A DNA stretch of 64,000 bases from Vulcanococcus sp. Clear-D1 (GCF_014654725.1 NZ_JACVZV010000007.1:1-64000), one strand, 5' to 3'; counted from the first letter of the stretch, positions 53,914 through 63,046 are shown. Notes: generated by a model from the letters alone, not told the origin. Numbers and translations: made by a program.

Positions 53914-53927
53914 CGTACGCCTGTACT
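53914..53927 (+). promoter_or_regulatory. Candidate LexA (SOS) box upstream of recA
   Basis: CGTACGCCTGTACT matches the cyanobacterial LexA consensus RGTAC-n3-DGTWCB at all fixed positions except the first (C instead of A/G). It lies 135 bases before the recA ATG, just after the HAD gene. Confidence 0.6.
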
Positions 53928-54061
53928 ACAGCCAGGTGAAGCCGGCAGCGGTGAAACATCTGGCGCCTGCGGTGGCACTTCTGTTGATGAGGTCGCCCAG
54001 GATGAGCCCGGTTCCGCCGGCTCCCTGCACCGCGGCCTGCCCCCATCGCTGAATCGCAGAC

Positions 54062-55201
54062 ATGCCAGCCGACACCAAAACCAGCAGCACCGCCGCTGGC
54101 GCAGCCAACAACGGCGCCGCCAACCCCGAGCGCGACAAGGCCCTGGGCCTCGTGCTCAACCAGATCGAACGCAACTTCGGCAAGGGCTCGATCATGCGCC
54201 TGGGGGATGCCTCGCGCATGCGGATCGAAACCAGCCCCACCGGCGCCCTCACCCTCGACCTGGCGCTCGGCGGCGGTTACCCCAAGGGCCGCGTGGTGGA
54301 GATCTACGGCCCGGAGAGCTCCGGTAAAACCACCCTCACCCTGCACGCCATTGCCGAAGTGCAGCGCCGCGGCGGCGTCGCCGCCTTCGTGGATGCGGAA
54401 CACGCCCTTGATCCGGTGTATGCCGCCGCCTTGGGCGTTGATATCGAAAATCTGCTGGTCTCCCAGCCCGATACCGGCGAGATGGCGCTGGAGATCGTGG
54501 ATCAGCTGGTGCGCTCCGCCGCTGTCGACATCGTGGTGGTCGACTCGGTGGCCGCCCTCACCCCCCGCGCTGAGATCGAAGGCGAGATGGGCGATCTGGC
54601 CGTGGGCAGCCAGGCCCGCCTGATGAGCCAGGCGATGCGCAAGATCACCGGCAACATCGGTAAATCCGGCTGCACCGTGATCTTCCTCAACCAGCTGCGC
54701 CAGAAGATCGGCGTGACCTACGGCAACCCCGAAACCACCACCGGCGGTAATGCCCTCAAGTTCTATGCCTCGGTGCGCCTCGATATCCGCCGCATCCAGA
54801 CCCTCAAGCGCGGCACCGAGGAATACGGCATCCGCGCCAAGGTGAAGGTGGCCAAGAACAAAGTGGCGCCTCCCTTCCGCATCGCCGAGTTCGACATCTT
54901 GTTCGGCCGCGGCATCAGCACCGTGGGCTGCCTGCTGGATCTGGCCGAGGAAAACGGCGTGGTGGTTCGCAAGGGCGCCTGGTACAGCTACGAGGGCGAC
55001 AACATCGGCCAGGGCCGCGACAACACGATCACCTGGCTGGAGCAGAACCCCGAGCCCAAGGAACAGATTGAGCGCCAGGTGCGCGAGAAGCTCAGCGAAA
55101 CCAGCGACTCACTCAAGCCGGTGGCTGCAGCGGCCGCTCGCCTGGCCGCCACTGGCAGCGCCGCCAGCACCAGCGAGGAGGCCGTGCCGGCCGCCAGCTG
55201 A
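54062..55201 (+). CDS. recA: Recombinase RecA
   Basis: A 379-residue RecA that forms filaments on single-stranded DNA, pairs homologues and triggers LexA self-cleavage. Walker [10 protein letters not shown] at 83-91, then [14 protein letters not shown], Walker [16 protein letters not shown], loop region [19 protein letters not shown] and [20 protein letters not shown]. The first 22 residues are an Ala-, Ser- and Asn-rich lead, and the C terminus is Ala- and Ser-rich. A candidate LexA box lies upstream. Confidence 0.99.
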   Translation: MPADTKTSSTAAGAANNGAANPERDKALGLVLNQIERNFGKGSIMRLGDASRMRIETSPTGALTLDLALGGGYPKGRVVEIYGPESSGKTTLTLHAIAEVQRRGGVAAFVDAEHALDPVYAAALGVDIENLLVSQPDTGEMALEIVDQLVRSAAVDIVVVDSVAALTPRAEIEGEMGDLAVGSQARLMSQAMRKITGNIGKSGCTVIFLNQLRQKIGVTYGNPETTTGGNALKFYASVRLDIRRIQTLKRGTEEYGIRAKVKVAKNKVAPPFRIAEFDILFGRGISTVGCLLDLAEENGVVVRKGAWYSYEGDNIGQGRDNTITWLEQNPEPKEQIERQVREKLSETSDSLKPVAAAAARLAATGSAASTSEEAVPAAS

Positions 55202-55235
55202 ACCCAGCGGGGAGCTGGCGGCCGGCCAGCGCAAC

Positions 55236-55260
55236 AAAAACCCCCGCCTTGCGGCGGGGG
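55236..55260 (-). terminator. Terminator of the DUF1815 gene
   Basis: Perfect CCCCCGCC-TTGC-GGCGGGGG stem with five A residues before it on the plus strand. It lies 24 bases beyond the DUF1815 stop. It may also slow the convergent recA transcript. Confidence 0.85.
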
Positions 55261-55283
55261 CGGGCCAAGCGATGGATCGCGCC

Positions 55284-55622
55284 TCAAGCGCTGATCGTGG
55301 CGGCGACGGGGGCCGAGGGGGTCTGCAACGCAGCGGCGACGCGCTCGAGCTCCTGGATGGCCTCAGCACCTTCGAACTTCACCAGCTCGTGGCCATTGCG
55401 GGATTCCACCCAGCTGATGCCGTAATCCGACACGAGAAAACGCACCATGTGACCCTCGCCAAGATCGGCCACAAACGAGGCACCGTGACCATCACGGTCG
55501 TCGCCGCAGACATAGCAGGTTGCGGCAAATCCCTGTTGCTGCAGACCATCAGCGAGAGCGCGAAGGCTCATCACCAGGTCTTCAACAACCGATCGGTAGT
55601 GCTCAGCCAGACGCGCGAACAT
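55284..55622 (-). CDS. DUF1815 family protein
   Basis: A 112-residue soluble protein of the cyanobacterial DUF1815 family: FARLAEHYRSVVEDLVMSLR at the start, ATCYVCGDDRDGHGASFVAD with a CxxC pair, and VSDYGISWVESRNGHELVKF. The function is not known. The CxxC pair could bind metal or form a disulfide. It converges on recA, with a hairpin between them. Confidence 0.85.
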   Translation of the reverse strand: MFARLAEHYRSVVEDLVMSLRALADGLQQQGFAATCYVCGDDRDGHGASFVADLGEGHMVRFLVSDYGISWVESRNGHELVKFEGAEAIQELERVAAALQTPSAPVAATISA

Positions 55623-55736
55623 GGGCGCAGAGCATTGAATCCACCGATCCTAAGCTTTTCTTCAGGTTTGCGTGGGTAGGAATACTCAGGCCTGCGGGTG
55701 CGTCACCGTTCGCAAACCTGTCGGCAGTCGCCGGGA

Positions 55737-55982
55737 TCAGCCGTCCGCCAGGGTCCACCAACCGACTGCAGGGCCAATAAAGCGAACAATCACCCAGAAC
55801 AGCACCAGAGCGCCGATCCCAACCCAGGCACCGCGGGTGGTGATCTGCACAAATTGTTCGCCCTGGCGCTGGGTGAGCGGCAGCCACGGGGCCAGGCGCG
55901 GTGAGGTATCGGCGGGCTTGGCCTTGGCCGATTTGGGACGTGGGGGCAATCCCTGGTCAGCGCGGCGCTTGGCCTCTCCCAT
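55737..55982 (-). CDS. DUF2839 family membrane protein
   Basis: An 81-residue protein of the cyanobacterial DUF2839 family, with MGEAKRRADQGLPPRPK at the start and two short hydrophobic helices in the C-terminal half (GAWVGIGALVLFWVIVRFIG). It is probably anchored in the plasma or thylakoid membrane with a basic cytosolic tail. Function unknown. Confidence 0.85.
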   Translation of the reverse strand: MGEAKRRADQGLPPRPKSAKAKPADTSPRLAPWLPLTQRQGEQFVQITTRGAWVGIGALVLFWVIVRFIGPAVGWWTLADG

Positions 55983-56018
55983 CGAGCCGGTTCACAACAG
56001 CGCCCCAGGCTAAGGGGC

Positions 56019-57452
56019 TCAATCCGGCCGCAAACGGGTGAGCGCCACCCAGGGCTCCAGGGCCTGCAACACCGTGCGCCCCCATCCCCTGCGGCGCATG
56101 CGCCCATCCAGCACGGCCAAGCGGCCGCTGTTGCGGCGCACGCCGGCCACCGCCAACTGCAATCGCTGCAGGGCTTCCGGCAGCAGCAGCTCCCGGAACC
56201 AGTCCCGCCCCCGCAGGCGCAGCGCCGCCACCCGAGCGGCCGTGAGCGGATCCTCGAGGCTGGCGATCGGCAAGGTCGCCGCCACCAGCTGAGCCGGCAG
56301 CGGCAGGCGGCACTGGTGCTCCAGCCACCAAGGCCAGCTGCAACAGATCACACCATTGCTCTCCGGCGCGGTGAGCTCATGCCCGACGCGCGAGCCGAAT
56401 TCAGCGGCCAGGGCGCTGGTGAGCCGCAGCCGCAGACCGTCGTCATCAACGAGCACCACCGTGAGGCCGCTCTGGCCGAGCACGAGCCGGCGGCACTGAT
56501 CGAGCAGATGGGTGTCGTAGTGGGGGGCATTCGGCAGGGGCTGGCCCTGGGGCGCAAACAGGGGCAAGGGGTCCAGCAACGGCGGATCCGCCAGGGTCAA
56601 CTGCACCTGCGGAGAGAAGCCCAGCACCGGGCCTTGGGCTTCGGGCCAGGGCCCCACCAGCACCACGCCGCGCGCCTGCAGCAGGCCCGGCAGTTCAGCC
56701 AGGGGCTGGAGCGGCTGGCGATGCCACTGCCACTGCAGCACGGTGGGGTTCACCTGAGCCCAGCTGGTCCAGCCTTCGCCGGCACACTCCAGCCAGCGGG
56801 GCCAGGGATCGGGCAGCGGTCCGAGAACGGCGAGCAACTGCCGCAGCGGCGCCTCCTCCTCCGGTGCAATCGCCACCTGCTGATGGGGACCGCAGGGGCG
56901 AGCCAACAGCCGCCGGCTGAGGCGTTCATGCAGCTGCAGCAAACTCGCCGCAGCCGAGGGCAAGCTGCGGCGCAACTGCTCCCAGTGGCCTGTGTCGATC
57001 ACCACAGCGAGGGCCTGGCGCAGCAGCGGCTCCAGCAGCTCTCCCTCCGGCACCACCAGCTGGTGATCCGCCAGCGACCCACTGCGCCAAGCCAGAACCA
57101 GTTGCTCATGCGAGAGCAGCCAGAGCTGACCTGAGGGAGGGGGCTGCTGGCCTTCCCAGCAGGCCAGGCTGAGCCCCACGGCCTCCAGCCTCGGCAATTC
57201 CACCTGGAGCAGCCGCTGCCGCAACACCGGGCTCACCAGCATCGCCACGCGCTGGGGTTGCAGAGCCAGTGGCACCAGCAGGCCAAGCAGCCAGCTGGGA
57301 TCGCTGCCTGGGGCCAGGCGGATCAGGGTTTGATCGGCGCGGCGCAGACTGCGGGCCACCAACCGGCTCAAGGTGAGGTGGTGAGGCCAGCGCGGTTCAC
57401 CGGCCTGGCGGAGCAGGGCCTTGAGTTGGTGGTGGGCCCGCGCTTCCAGCAT
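56019..57452 (-). CDS. Degenerate DinG-like helicase homologue
   Basis: A 477-residue protein laid out like a superfamily 2 helicase but without its catalytic residues. Where the Walker A lysine loop is expected it reads LAPGSDPSWLLGLLV (46-60), with no GKT. The Walker B/DEAH box is replaced by VVIDTGHWEQL. A motif VI-like GRMRRRGWGRTVLQAL remains at the end. I chose ATG 57452, which leaves room for the divergent tyrA; ATG 57500 would overlap its start. From memory, similar proteins are annotated as possible helicases in marine Synechococcus. It may keep a DNA-binding role without ATP hydrolysis. Confidence 0.7.
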   Translation of the reverse strand: MLEARAHHQLKALLRQAGEPRWPHHLTLSRLVARSLRRADQTLIRLAPGSDPSWLLGLLVPLALQPQRVAMLVSPVLRQRLLQVELPRLEAVGLSLACWEGQQPPPSGQLWLLSHEQLVLAWRSGSLADHQLVVPEGELLEPLLRQALAVVIDTGHWEQLRRSLPSAAASLLQLHERLSRRLLARPCGPHQQVAIAPEEEAPLRQLLAVLGPLPDPWPRWLECAGEGWTSWAQVNPTVLQWQWHRQPLQPLAELPGLLQARGVVLVGPWPEAQGPVLGFSPQVQLTLADPPLLDPLPLFAPQGQPLPNAPHYDTHLLDQCRRLVLGQSGLTVVLVDDDGLRLRLTSALAAEFGSRVGHELTAPESNGVICCSWPWWLEHQCRLPLPAQLVAATLPIASLEDPLTAARVAALRLRGRDWFRELLLPEALQRLQLAVAGVRRNSGRLAVLDGRMRRRGWGRTVLQALEPWVALTRLRPD

Positions 57453-57493
57453 CGTGAAATCGTAGGAAGCTGGCCTGAAGCCACTGTTCAGAG

Positions 57494-58384
57494 ATGACAT
57501 CCAGCCAAGGGGAGTCCGCCCAGGGTCCGGGCGCCCTGCGCGAGCGGCCGGTGGGACTGGTGGGGCTGGGATTGATTGGTGGTTCGCTGGGACTGGATCT
57601 GCAAGCCGCCGGCCTGGAGGTGCGGGCCCTGGTGCATCGGGCGAGCACGGCGGAGCGCGCGCGGGAGCGGCAGCTGGCCCAGCGGATCGACACCGATCCC
57701 GGCGTGCTGCAGGGCTGTGGCCTGATCGTGCTGGCCTTACCCCTCGATCGGCTGCTCGATCCAGCGGCGGAGCTGCTGGCGGCACTTCCCCCGGATGCGG
57801 TGATCACCGATGTGGGCTCGGTGAAGCAGCCGGTGCTGGAGCGCTGGCAGCCGCTGCATCCACGCTTCGTGGCCAGCCATCCGATGGCCGGCACAGCCGA
57901 GGCCGGTGTGGAGGCGGGCCTGGCAGGCCTGTTTGCCGGGCGCCCCTGGGTGGCCACACCCAGCAGCAGCACCGACCCGGCTGCTCTAGCGCTGGTGCAG
58001 GAGCTGGCTGCCGTGGTGCAGGCGCAGTGGCTCTGCTGTGAGGCGGCCGCCCACGACCGGGCCGTGGCGCTGATCTCCCACATGCCGGTGCTGGTGAGCG
58101 CCGCGCTCTTGGAGGCGGCGGAGCAGGGCGGCCACGCCGCCGGTGCCGACACCCTGGTGCGGCAGCTGGCCTCCAGCGGCTTTGCCGACACCAGCCGCAT
58201 CGGCGGCGGCAACCCCGAGCTCGGAGCGCTGATGGCGCGCTGCAACCGCAGCGCCGTGCTGCAGGCAATCGAGCACTACCGCCAGCAACTGGCCGAGCTG
58301 GAAACCCTGGTAGAGCTGCAATCCTGGCCAGCCCTGCAGCAGCGGCTGGAGCACTGCCAGGCCCTGCGGCCGGAATTTCTCTGA
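57494..58384 (+). CDS. tyrA: Prephenate/arogenate dehydrogenase
   Basis: A 296-residue enzyme of tyrosine synthesis. The NAD(P) fold carries GLVGLGLIGGSLGLDL at 21-36. ITDVGSVKQPVLERW and the active-site HPMAGTAEAGVEAG follow, and SHMPVLVSAALLEA lies in the helical C-terminal domain. Cyanobacterial enzymes generally prefer arogenate and NADP. It diverges from the degenerate helicase gene, 42 bases away. Confidence 0.96.
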   Translation: MTSSQGESAQGPGALRERPVGLVGLGLIGGSLGLDLQAAGLEVRALVHRASTAERARERQLAQRIDTDPGVLQGCGLIVLALPLDRLLDPAAELLAALPPDAVITDVGSVKQPVLERWQPLHPRFVASHPMAGTAEAGVEAGLAGLFAGRPWVATPSSSTDPAALALVQELAAVVQAQWLCCEAAAHDRAVALISHMPVLVSAALLEAAEQGGHAAGADTLVRQLASSGFADTSRIGGGNPELGALMARCNRSAVLQAIEHYRQQLAELETLVELQSWPALQQRLEHCQALRPEFL

Positions 58385-58421
58385 GCGTGCAGCCCCAGCA
58401 CTCCCATGCAGCAAACCGCGG

Positions 58422-59924
58422 CTAACCCGCCAGCTGCAGGTCGCGACCATGCGCAGCGAGCAGCTGCCGGCAGGCGGTGAAGGCCGAGAGGCTCACCCCC
58501 GCGGTGCCCTCACCCGGATAGATCGCATCACCGCAGAGCCACAAACCCTTCAGCGGCGTGCGGCTGGCCAGGCCGAAGGGGCCAAAACGGCTCGGGTGCT
58601 GCCCCAGCCCCCCCACAAACCCGAACGGTCGGCCAGTCCAGCCGGCGAAGCCGCGCGGGGTGGCCAGCTCCACATGCAGGAACTGCTCCGGGCGCAGTCC
58701 CAGCAACTGCTGCAACCCCGCCTGCATCCCTGCCAGCGCCTGTTGCTTGCGCTGTTGATAGTGCGGTTCGGGTCCTTCAAACCAGGGCCTGGCCGCCGTG
58801 AACACGCTGGCAATCACCGTGGCCTGACCTGCGGGGGCGCGGCCGTCGCCCTCGGCACTGATCGACACGAACAGGTTGCCAGGATCCCCCCACTCGAGCT
58901 GGGCATGCAGCCCCAGATGGGAGGGCAGGCAGCCGCGCGGCACAGCGCCGTAGAGCACCAGGGCACCGGAGGGGTCGGGGAACGCCTCGATCCGCTGGCG
59001 ATAGCCCTGGGGCAGGCTGTCGCCCAGCAGATCCGGCAGCAGCTGGGGCGGCAGGGTATTCACCACCTGCTCGGCCTCCAGCGCAAACGGCCGCTGGCCG
59101 GCCACCATGCCCTCCAGCCGCCAGCCGCCTGCCACAGGCGTGAGGCTCTGGAGGCGATGGCGCAGCCGCAGCCTGCCGCCGGCCTGAGCCAACGCCTGCT
59201 CCAGGGCATTGCTGAGCATCTGCATCGAGCCCTGCAGGTGCCACAGCCCCAGCGGCGCCTGGGCCATGGCCAGCACCGTGGCGCCGTAGAGCGCAGCGGT
59301 GCGATCGGCGGGCTCCTGGGAATACAGCTTCAGCTGCAGATCGAGAAAGCGCCGCAGGCGCTGATCGCTGGCGCAGCCGCAGAGACTGAGTAAGTCAGCC
59401 ACCGTGGCGCCCACCAGCACACCGCTGGCCAGGCTGGCCGGCCCCACAGCCCCCAGCAACTGGCGCAGATCCCAGAGGCTGCGTGGGGGGAGGACCGGAT
59501 CACGGCCGGCGAACGCCCAGTTGCTCTGGTGCAGCCAGGCGCAGAGCTGCCAGAAGCGTTCACTTCCGGGAAACTGTCGCTGCCGTTCCTGCTGCCAGCG
59601 CGCCGGATCTCGCCAGAGCGCAATGGGTGCTGCGTCGCCGGCCAGCTGCACGCTGCAACCCGGATCGAGCGGTGTGGCCTGCGGTAGAGGCAAGCCGAAA
59701 TGGCGGAACAGGCGCTGGTGGATCCCGCCCAGCTCAAACCCCGCCACCTGGGTGGCACCCACATCAAAGGTGTACGGCCCGCGGCGAAAGGTGCCGGCAC
59801 AGCCCCCCGTCTGGCTGTGAGCCTCCAGCAGCTCCACCTGCAGCCCCTCGGCGGCGAGCAAGGCCGCAGCGGTGAGGCCGGCGATGCCGCCCCCCACCAC
59901 CGCCACATCACAACGGCTCAACAT
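58422..59924 (-). CDS. crtD: Carotenoid C-3',4' desaturase-like FAD enzyme (CrtD type)
   Basis: A 500-residue FAD-dependent desaturase. Dinucleotide-binding AVVGGGIAGLTAAALLAAEG is at the start, the ETGG-like QTGGCAGTFRRGPYTFDVGA follows, and the FAD-closing segment LKGLWLCGDAIYPGEGTAGV is at the end. The architecture matches the CrtD/CrtH/CrtI family; the middle part fits CrtD best, but CrtH (prolycopene isomerase) cannot be fully excluded. Start taken at MLSRCDVAVVGGG. The gene diverges from the fructosamine kinase-like gene. Confidence 0.85.
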   Translation of the reverse strand: MLSRCDVAVVGGGIAGLTAAALLAAEGLQVELLEAHSQTGGCAGTFRRGPYTFDVGATQVAGFELGGIHQRLFRHFGLPLPQATPLDPGCSVQLAGDAAPIALWRDPARWQQERQRQFPGSERFWQLCAWLHQSNWAFAGRDPVLPPRSLWDLRQLLGAVGPASLASGVLVGATVADLLSLCGCASDQRLRRFLDLQLKLYSQEPADRTAALYGATVLAMAQAPLGLWHLQGSMQMLSNALEQALAQAGGRLRLRHRLQSLTPVAGGWRLEGMVAGQRPFALEAEQVVNTLPPQLLPDLLGDSLPQGYRQRIEAFPDPSGALVLYGAVPRGCLPSHLGLHAQLEWGDPGNLFVSISAEGDGRAPAGQATVIASVFTAARPWFEGPEPHYQQRKQQALAGMQAGLQQLLGLRPEQFLHVELATPRGFAGWTGRPFGFVGGLGQHPSRFGPFGLASRTPLKGLWLCGDAIYPGEGTAGVSLSAFTACRQLLAAHGRDLQLAG

Positions 59925-59960
59925 CCCGGCATGCTGGCAGCGCACGCGTCGGGATCGGCC

Positions 59961-60863
59961 ATGCAGAAGCAGGTGATGGCGCGCTGGTTGGCGGAGCAGG
60001 GGCTGGAGCTGGCTGCGATGCAACCGGTGGGTGGTGGCTGCATCCACCGCGCCTGGCGGCTGGAGCTGAGCGATGGCAGCCAGCGTTTTGCCAAAACCAA
60101 TCACGCCGCGCTGTTGCCGGTGCTGGAGGCAGAGGCCGATGGCCTGGCCGCCCTGAGCGCAGCCGTGCAGCTGGATCCAACGGCTGCGCCACTCCCGACG
60201 ATTCCCAAACCACTGGCCCTAGCGGAACTCGAAGGTGAGGCCGTACTGCTGCTGAGCTGGCTGGAGCTGGGTGGCGGCAGCCAGCAGGGCTGGAGGGAGC
60301 TGGGCCAAGGCCTCGCCCGACTGCACCGCGCCAGCCTGGGCAGCGGCGATGGACGCTTCGGCTGGCACCAGAGCAACTACATCGGCTCCGGCCCGCAACA
60401 CAACGGCTGGCACCGCAGCTGGGCAGCGTTCTTCAGCGACCAGCGCCTGGGGGTGCAACTAGAGCTGGCCGCAGCCGCTGGACGGGCCCTGCCCAAGGCA
60501 AAGGCCCTGCTGGAGCAGGTGCCCCATTGGCTGGCTGAGCATGAGCCTGAGGCCTGCCTGGTGCATGGCGATCTGTGGAGCGGCAACGCCGGGCTGTTGA
60601 TCGGCGGCGGCTGCGCCCTGTTTGATCCGGCGGTGTCTCGCGCAGATCGCGAGGTGGATCTGGCGATGGCACGCCTCTTCGGCGGGTTCCCGGCAGCTTT
60701 CTTCGAGGGCTACGAGCGGGAGTGGCCTTTACCTGCCGGACACCGTCAACGGGTGGAGTTGTACAACCTGTACCACTTGCTCAATCACGCCAACCTCTTC
60801 GGCGGCGGATACTGGCAGCAAAGTGCTGCCAGTATCGAGGCGCTGCTGCGCCACTGGAGCTGA
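59961..60863 (+). CDS. Fructosamine kinase-family protein
   Basis: A 300-residue protein of the fructosamine-3-kinase family, which phosphorylates sugars attached to protein amines so that they fall off. It has PVGGGCIHRAWRLELSDGSQ near the start, FAKTNHAALLPVLEAEADGL (ATP-site Lys), LVHGDLWSGNAG (catalytic Asp) and LFDPAVSRADREVDLAM. Length fits the family. ATG 59931 is an alternative start, 10 residues longer. It stops 10 bases from the convergent CAAD gene. Confidence 0.94.
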   Translation: MQKQVMARWLAEQGLELAAMQPVGGGCIHRAWRLELSDGSQRFAKTNHAALLPVLEAEADGLAALSAAVQLDPTAAPLPTIPKPLALAELEGEAVLLLSWLELGGGSQQGWRELGQGLARLHRASLGSGDGRFGWHQSNYIGSGPQHNGWHRSWAAFFSDQRLGVQLELAAAAGRALPKAKALLEQVPHWLAEHEPEACLVHGDLWSGNAGLLIGGGCALFDPAVSRADREVDLAMARLFGGFPAAFFEGYEREWPLPAGHRQRVELYNLYHLLNHANLFGGGYWQQSAASIEALLRHWS

Positions 60864-60872
60864 GCGATCAGC

Positions 60873-61238
60873 TCAGCCCAGGTATTCCTTACGCAGGCTC
60901 TGCACCTTGGTGATCACCGCCGAGCGCTTGTCGCTGGTGGTCAGGTTCTGCCAGCTCCACTGGCCCACCACCACCAGGCCCAGCAGCTCCAGCAGGCCGG
61001 GCACCACGGGCAGGAGGTTGATGGTGTCGATCACGCCCTTGATCAGCACCTGGGCAACGATCACCACCACGAGCACGCCCACACCCTTGCCGATGCGGCC
61101 CATCTGGCTCCAATCGACCTTGTCGAGGGTTTCGTTCACCTTGCTGAGCACCTCGCTGTAGCGCTCACTGAAGCTGGCGCCGGACTCCTCTGCAGCAGGG
61201 CTGACCTGATCCTTGAGGTCGGGGGTCTCGACGGTCAT
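60873..61238 (-). CDS. CAAD-domain thylakoid membrane protein
   Basis: A 121-residue protein with an acidic N-terminal part and a CAAD domain (about 50-120). The domain has two membrane helices (IGKGVGVLVVVIVAQVLIKG; LLPVVPGLLELLGLVVVGQW) and a basic end (KVQSLRKEYLG). CAAD was named from appendages of cyanobacterial aminoacyl-tRNA synthetases; stand-alone forms resemble plant CURT1 proteins and may shape thylakoids. Confidence 0.92.
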   Translation of the reverse strand: MTVETPDLKDQVSPAAEESGASFSERYSEVLSKVNETLDKVDWSQMGRIGKGVGVLVVVIVAQVLIKGVIDTINLLPVVPGLLELLGLVVVGQWSWQNLTTSDKRSAVITKVQSLRKEYLG

Positions 61239-61279
61239 CGGCCAGGTCGTGAATTATTACTTCGCCATAAGGTATCCGG

Positions 61280-61789
61280 GTGCGTGCACCAACGCCAGAG
61301 CGACTGCAGTTCGATGGGCATTGCCTGATCGTTCTGGAACGCACGCTGCTGGTGGCAGAGCCGGAGGAAGGCTGTGCCCTGCTGCTGGGTGCTCGCGATG
61401 GTTCAACCCTGCGCGTGCAGTGGATCTGGCCCTGCCGGAACGTGTGGCAGCCCACGCAGGAACGGCCACAACGCTTCAGCCTCGACCCGCGTGAGCAGCT
61501 GCTGGCCCAGCGCTGGTGCCGCAGCCGCGGCCTCACCGTGCTCGGCGCTGCCCACAGCCACCCCAGCAGCGAAGCTGTGCCCTCCCGCACCGATCGAGCG
61601 TTGTGCGTGGGGCCAACGCTGATGCTGATCCGCAGCGGCCTCCTGCTAGAGGGGGCGGCCCTGCGCGCCTGGTGGATCCCAGACGCAGACCCTGACGCGG
61701 CCCACGACTGCGATGCACTCCCGCCTCCCATCGAGCTACTGATCTCGGGGGGAGCTGCAACGGCGAGGGCCGGGCATTTGGGAGAGTAG
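61280..61789 (+). CDS. JAMM/MPN-family metallopeptidase
   Basis: A 169-residue JAMM peptidase. The zinc motif is complete: Glu30 in EPEEGCALLLG, His92 and His94 in AAHSHPSS, Ser102 and Asp105 in VPSRTD, exactly in the HxH-x7-S-x2-D spacing. Bacterial JAMM proteins often trim ubiquitin-like sulfur carriers. The next gene, 27 bases downstream, is an E1-like MoeB-rhodanese enzyme, so the two probably act on the same carrier protein (inference). The start is GTG. Confidence 0.92.
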   Translation: MRAPTPERLQFDGHCLIVLERTLLVAEPEEGCALLLGARDGSTLRVQWIWPCRNVWQPTQERPQRFSLDPREQLLAQRWCRSRGLTVLGAAHSHPSSEAVPSRTDRALCVGPTLMLIRSGLLLEGAALRAWWIPDADPDAAHDCDALPPPIELLISGGAATARAGHLGE

Positions 61790-61816
61790 GGAGCTGGACA
61801 GCGTTTCGCTCGCCCC

Positions 61817-62989
61817 ATGCTTCCCCCCGACACCACCGGCATCGAGCTCAGCCCCGATGAGGTGGCCCGCTTTGCGCGCCACCTGATCCTGCCGGAAGTG
61901 GGCATGGAGGGGCAGAAGCGCCTCAAGGCCTCTTCGGTGCTCTGCGTCGGCACCGGCGGCCTGGGCTCACCCCTCCTGCTCTATCTCGCCGCCGCCGGCG
62001 TGGGCCGCATCGGCATCGTGGATTTCGATGTGGTGGACCACTCCAACCTGCAGCGGCAGGTGATCCACGGCACCAGCTGGGTGGGCAAGCCCAAGATCGA
62101 ATCGGCCAAGGCGCGGATCCTCGAGATCAACCCTCACTGCCAGGTGGATCTCTACGAAACGGCACTCACCAGCGAAAACGCTCTCGAGATCGTCCGGCCT
62201 TACGACATCGTCTGCGACGGCACGGATAACTTCCCCACCCGCTACCTGGTGAACGACGCCTGCGTGCTGCTGGGGAAGCCCAACGTGTACGGCTCGATCT
62301 TCCGCTTTGAAGGCCAGGCCACGGTGTTCAACCTGGATGCCGAAAGCCCCAACTACCGCGACCTCTTCCCCGAGCCGCCGCCGCCGGGCATGGTGCCCTC
62401 CTGCGCCGAAGGCGGTGTGGTGGGTGTACTGCCCGGAATCATCGGCGTGATCCAGGCCACCGAAGCGGTGAAGATCATCACCGGCATCGGCACCACCCTC
62501 AGCGGCCGCCTGCTGCTGTTCGATGCCCTGGGCATGAAGTTCCGCGAGCTGAAGCTGCGGCCCAACCCCGAACGCCCGGTGATCGACAAACTGATCGACT
62601 ACCAGGAGTTCTGCGGCGTGGGCGGCAGCGCTCCGGGCCAGGAGGAAGCCGGCGCTGTGGACAACATCAGCGTCAGCGAGCTGAAGGGGCTGCTCGACGG
62701 CGACACCAGCGGCCTGGTGCTGATCGACGTGCGCAACCCGCCCGAAGCGGAGATCGCCGTGATCCCCGGCGCCACGCTCATCCCCCTCGATCAAATTGAA
62801 AACGGCACTGCCGTGGATCGGGTGAAGGAGCTGGCTGCCGGCAAAACCCTCTACGTGCACTGCAAGCTGGGGGGCCGCAGCGCCAAGGCCCTGATCGCCC
62901 TCAAGCGTCACGGCATCGAGGGCATCAACGTGGCCGGCGGCATCGACGCCTGGAGTCAGGAGGTGGACAGCTCGGTGCCTCGCTACTGA
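61817..62989 (+). CDS. moeB: MoeB/ThiF-type adenylyltransferase with rhodanese domain
   Basis: A 390-residue E1-like enzyme that adenylates the C-terminal glycine of a sulfur carrier such as MoaD. The ATP site is GTGGLGSPLLLYLAAAGVGR and the metal-binding loop DFDVVDHSNLQRQVIHG. The catalytic-Cys region reads PGMVPSCAEGGVVGVLPG. I see no pair of CxxC zinc motifs, unlike E. coli MoeB. The C-terminal rhodanese domain (about 285-390) has active-site Cys in YVHCKLGGRSAKAL and would supply sulfur. It follows the JAMM gene. Confidence 0.95.
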   Translation: MLPPDTTGIELSPDEVARFARHLILPEVGMEGQKRLKASSVLCVGTGGLGSPLLLYLAAAGVGRIGIVDFDVVDHSNLQRQVIHGTSWVGKPKIESAKARILEINPHCQVDLYETALTSENALEIVRPYDIVCDGTDNFPTRYLVNDACVLLGKPNVYGSIFRFEGQATVFNLDAESPNYRDLFPEPPPPGMVPSCAEGGVVGVLPGIIGVIQATEAVKIITGIGTTLSGRLLLFDALGMKFRELKLRPNPERPVIDKLIDYQEFCGVGGSAPGQEEAGAVDNISVSELKGLLDGDTSGLVLIDVRNPPEAEIAVIPGATLIPLDQIENGTAVDRVKELAAGKTLYVHCKLGGRSAKALIALKRHGIEGINVAGGIDAWSQEVDSSVPRY

Positions 62990-63012
62990 GCGAGATCGAT
63001 CACTGCTCTTCC

Positions 63013-63037
63013 GCCCGGGCTCAGGCCCGGGCTTTTT
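63013..63037 (+). terminator. Terminator of moeB
   Basis: Palindromic stem GCCCGGGC-TCAG-GCCCGGGC followed by TTTTT. It lies 24 bases beyond the moeB stop, between moeB and the convergent cobO gene. Confidence 0.93.
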
Positions 63038-63046
63038 GCTGGCAGC

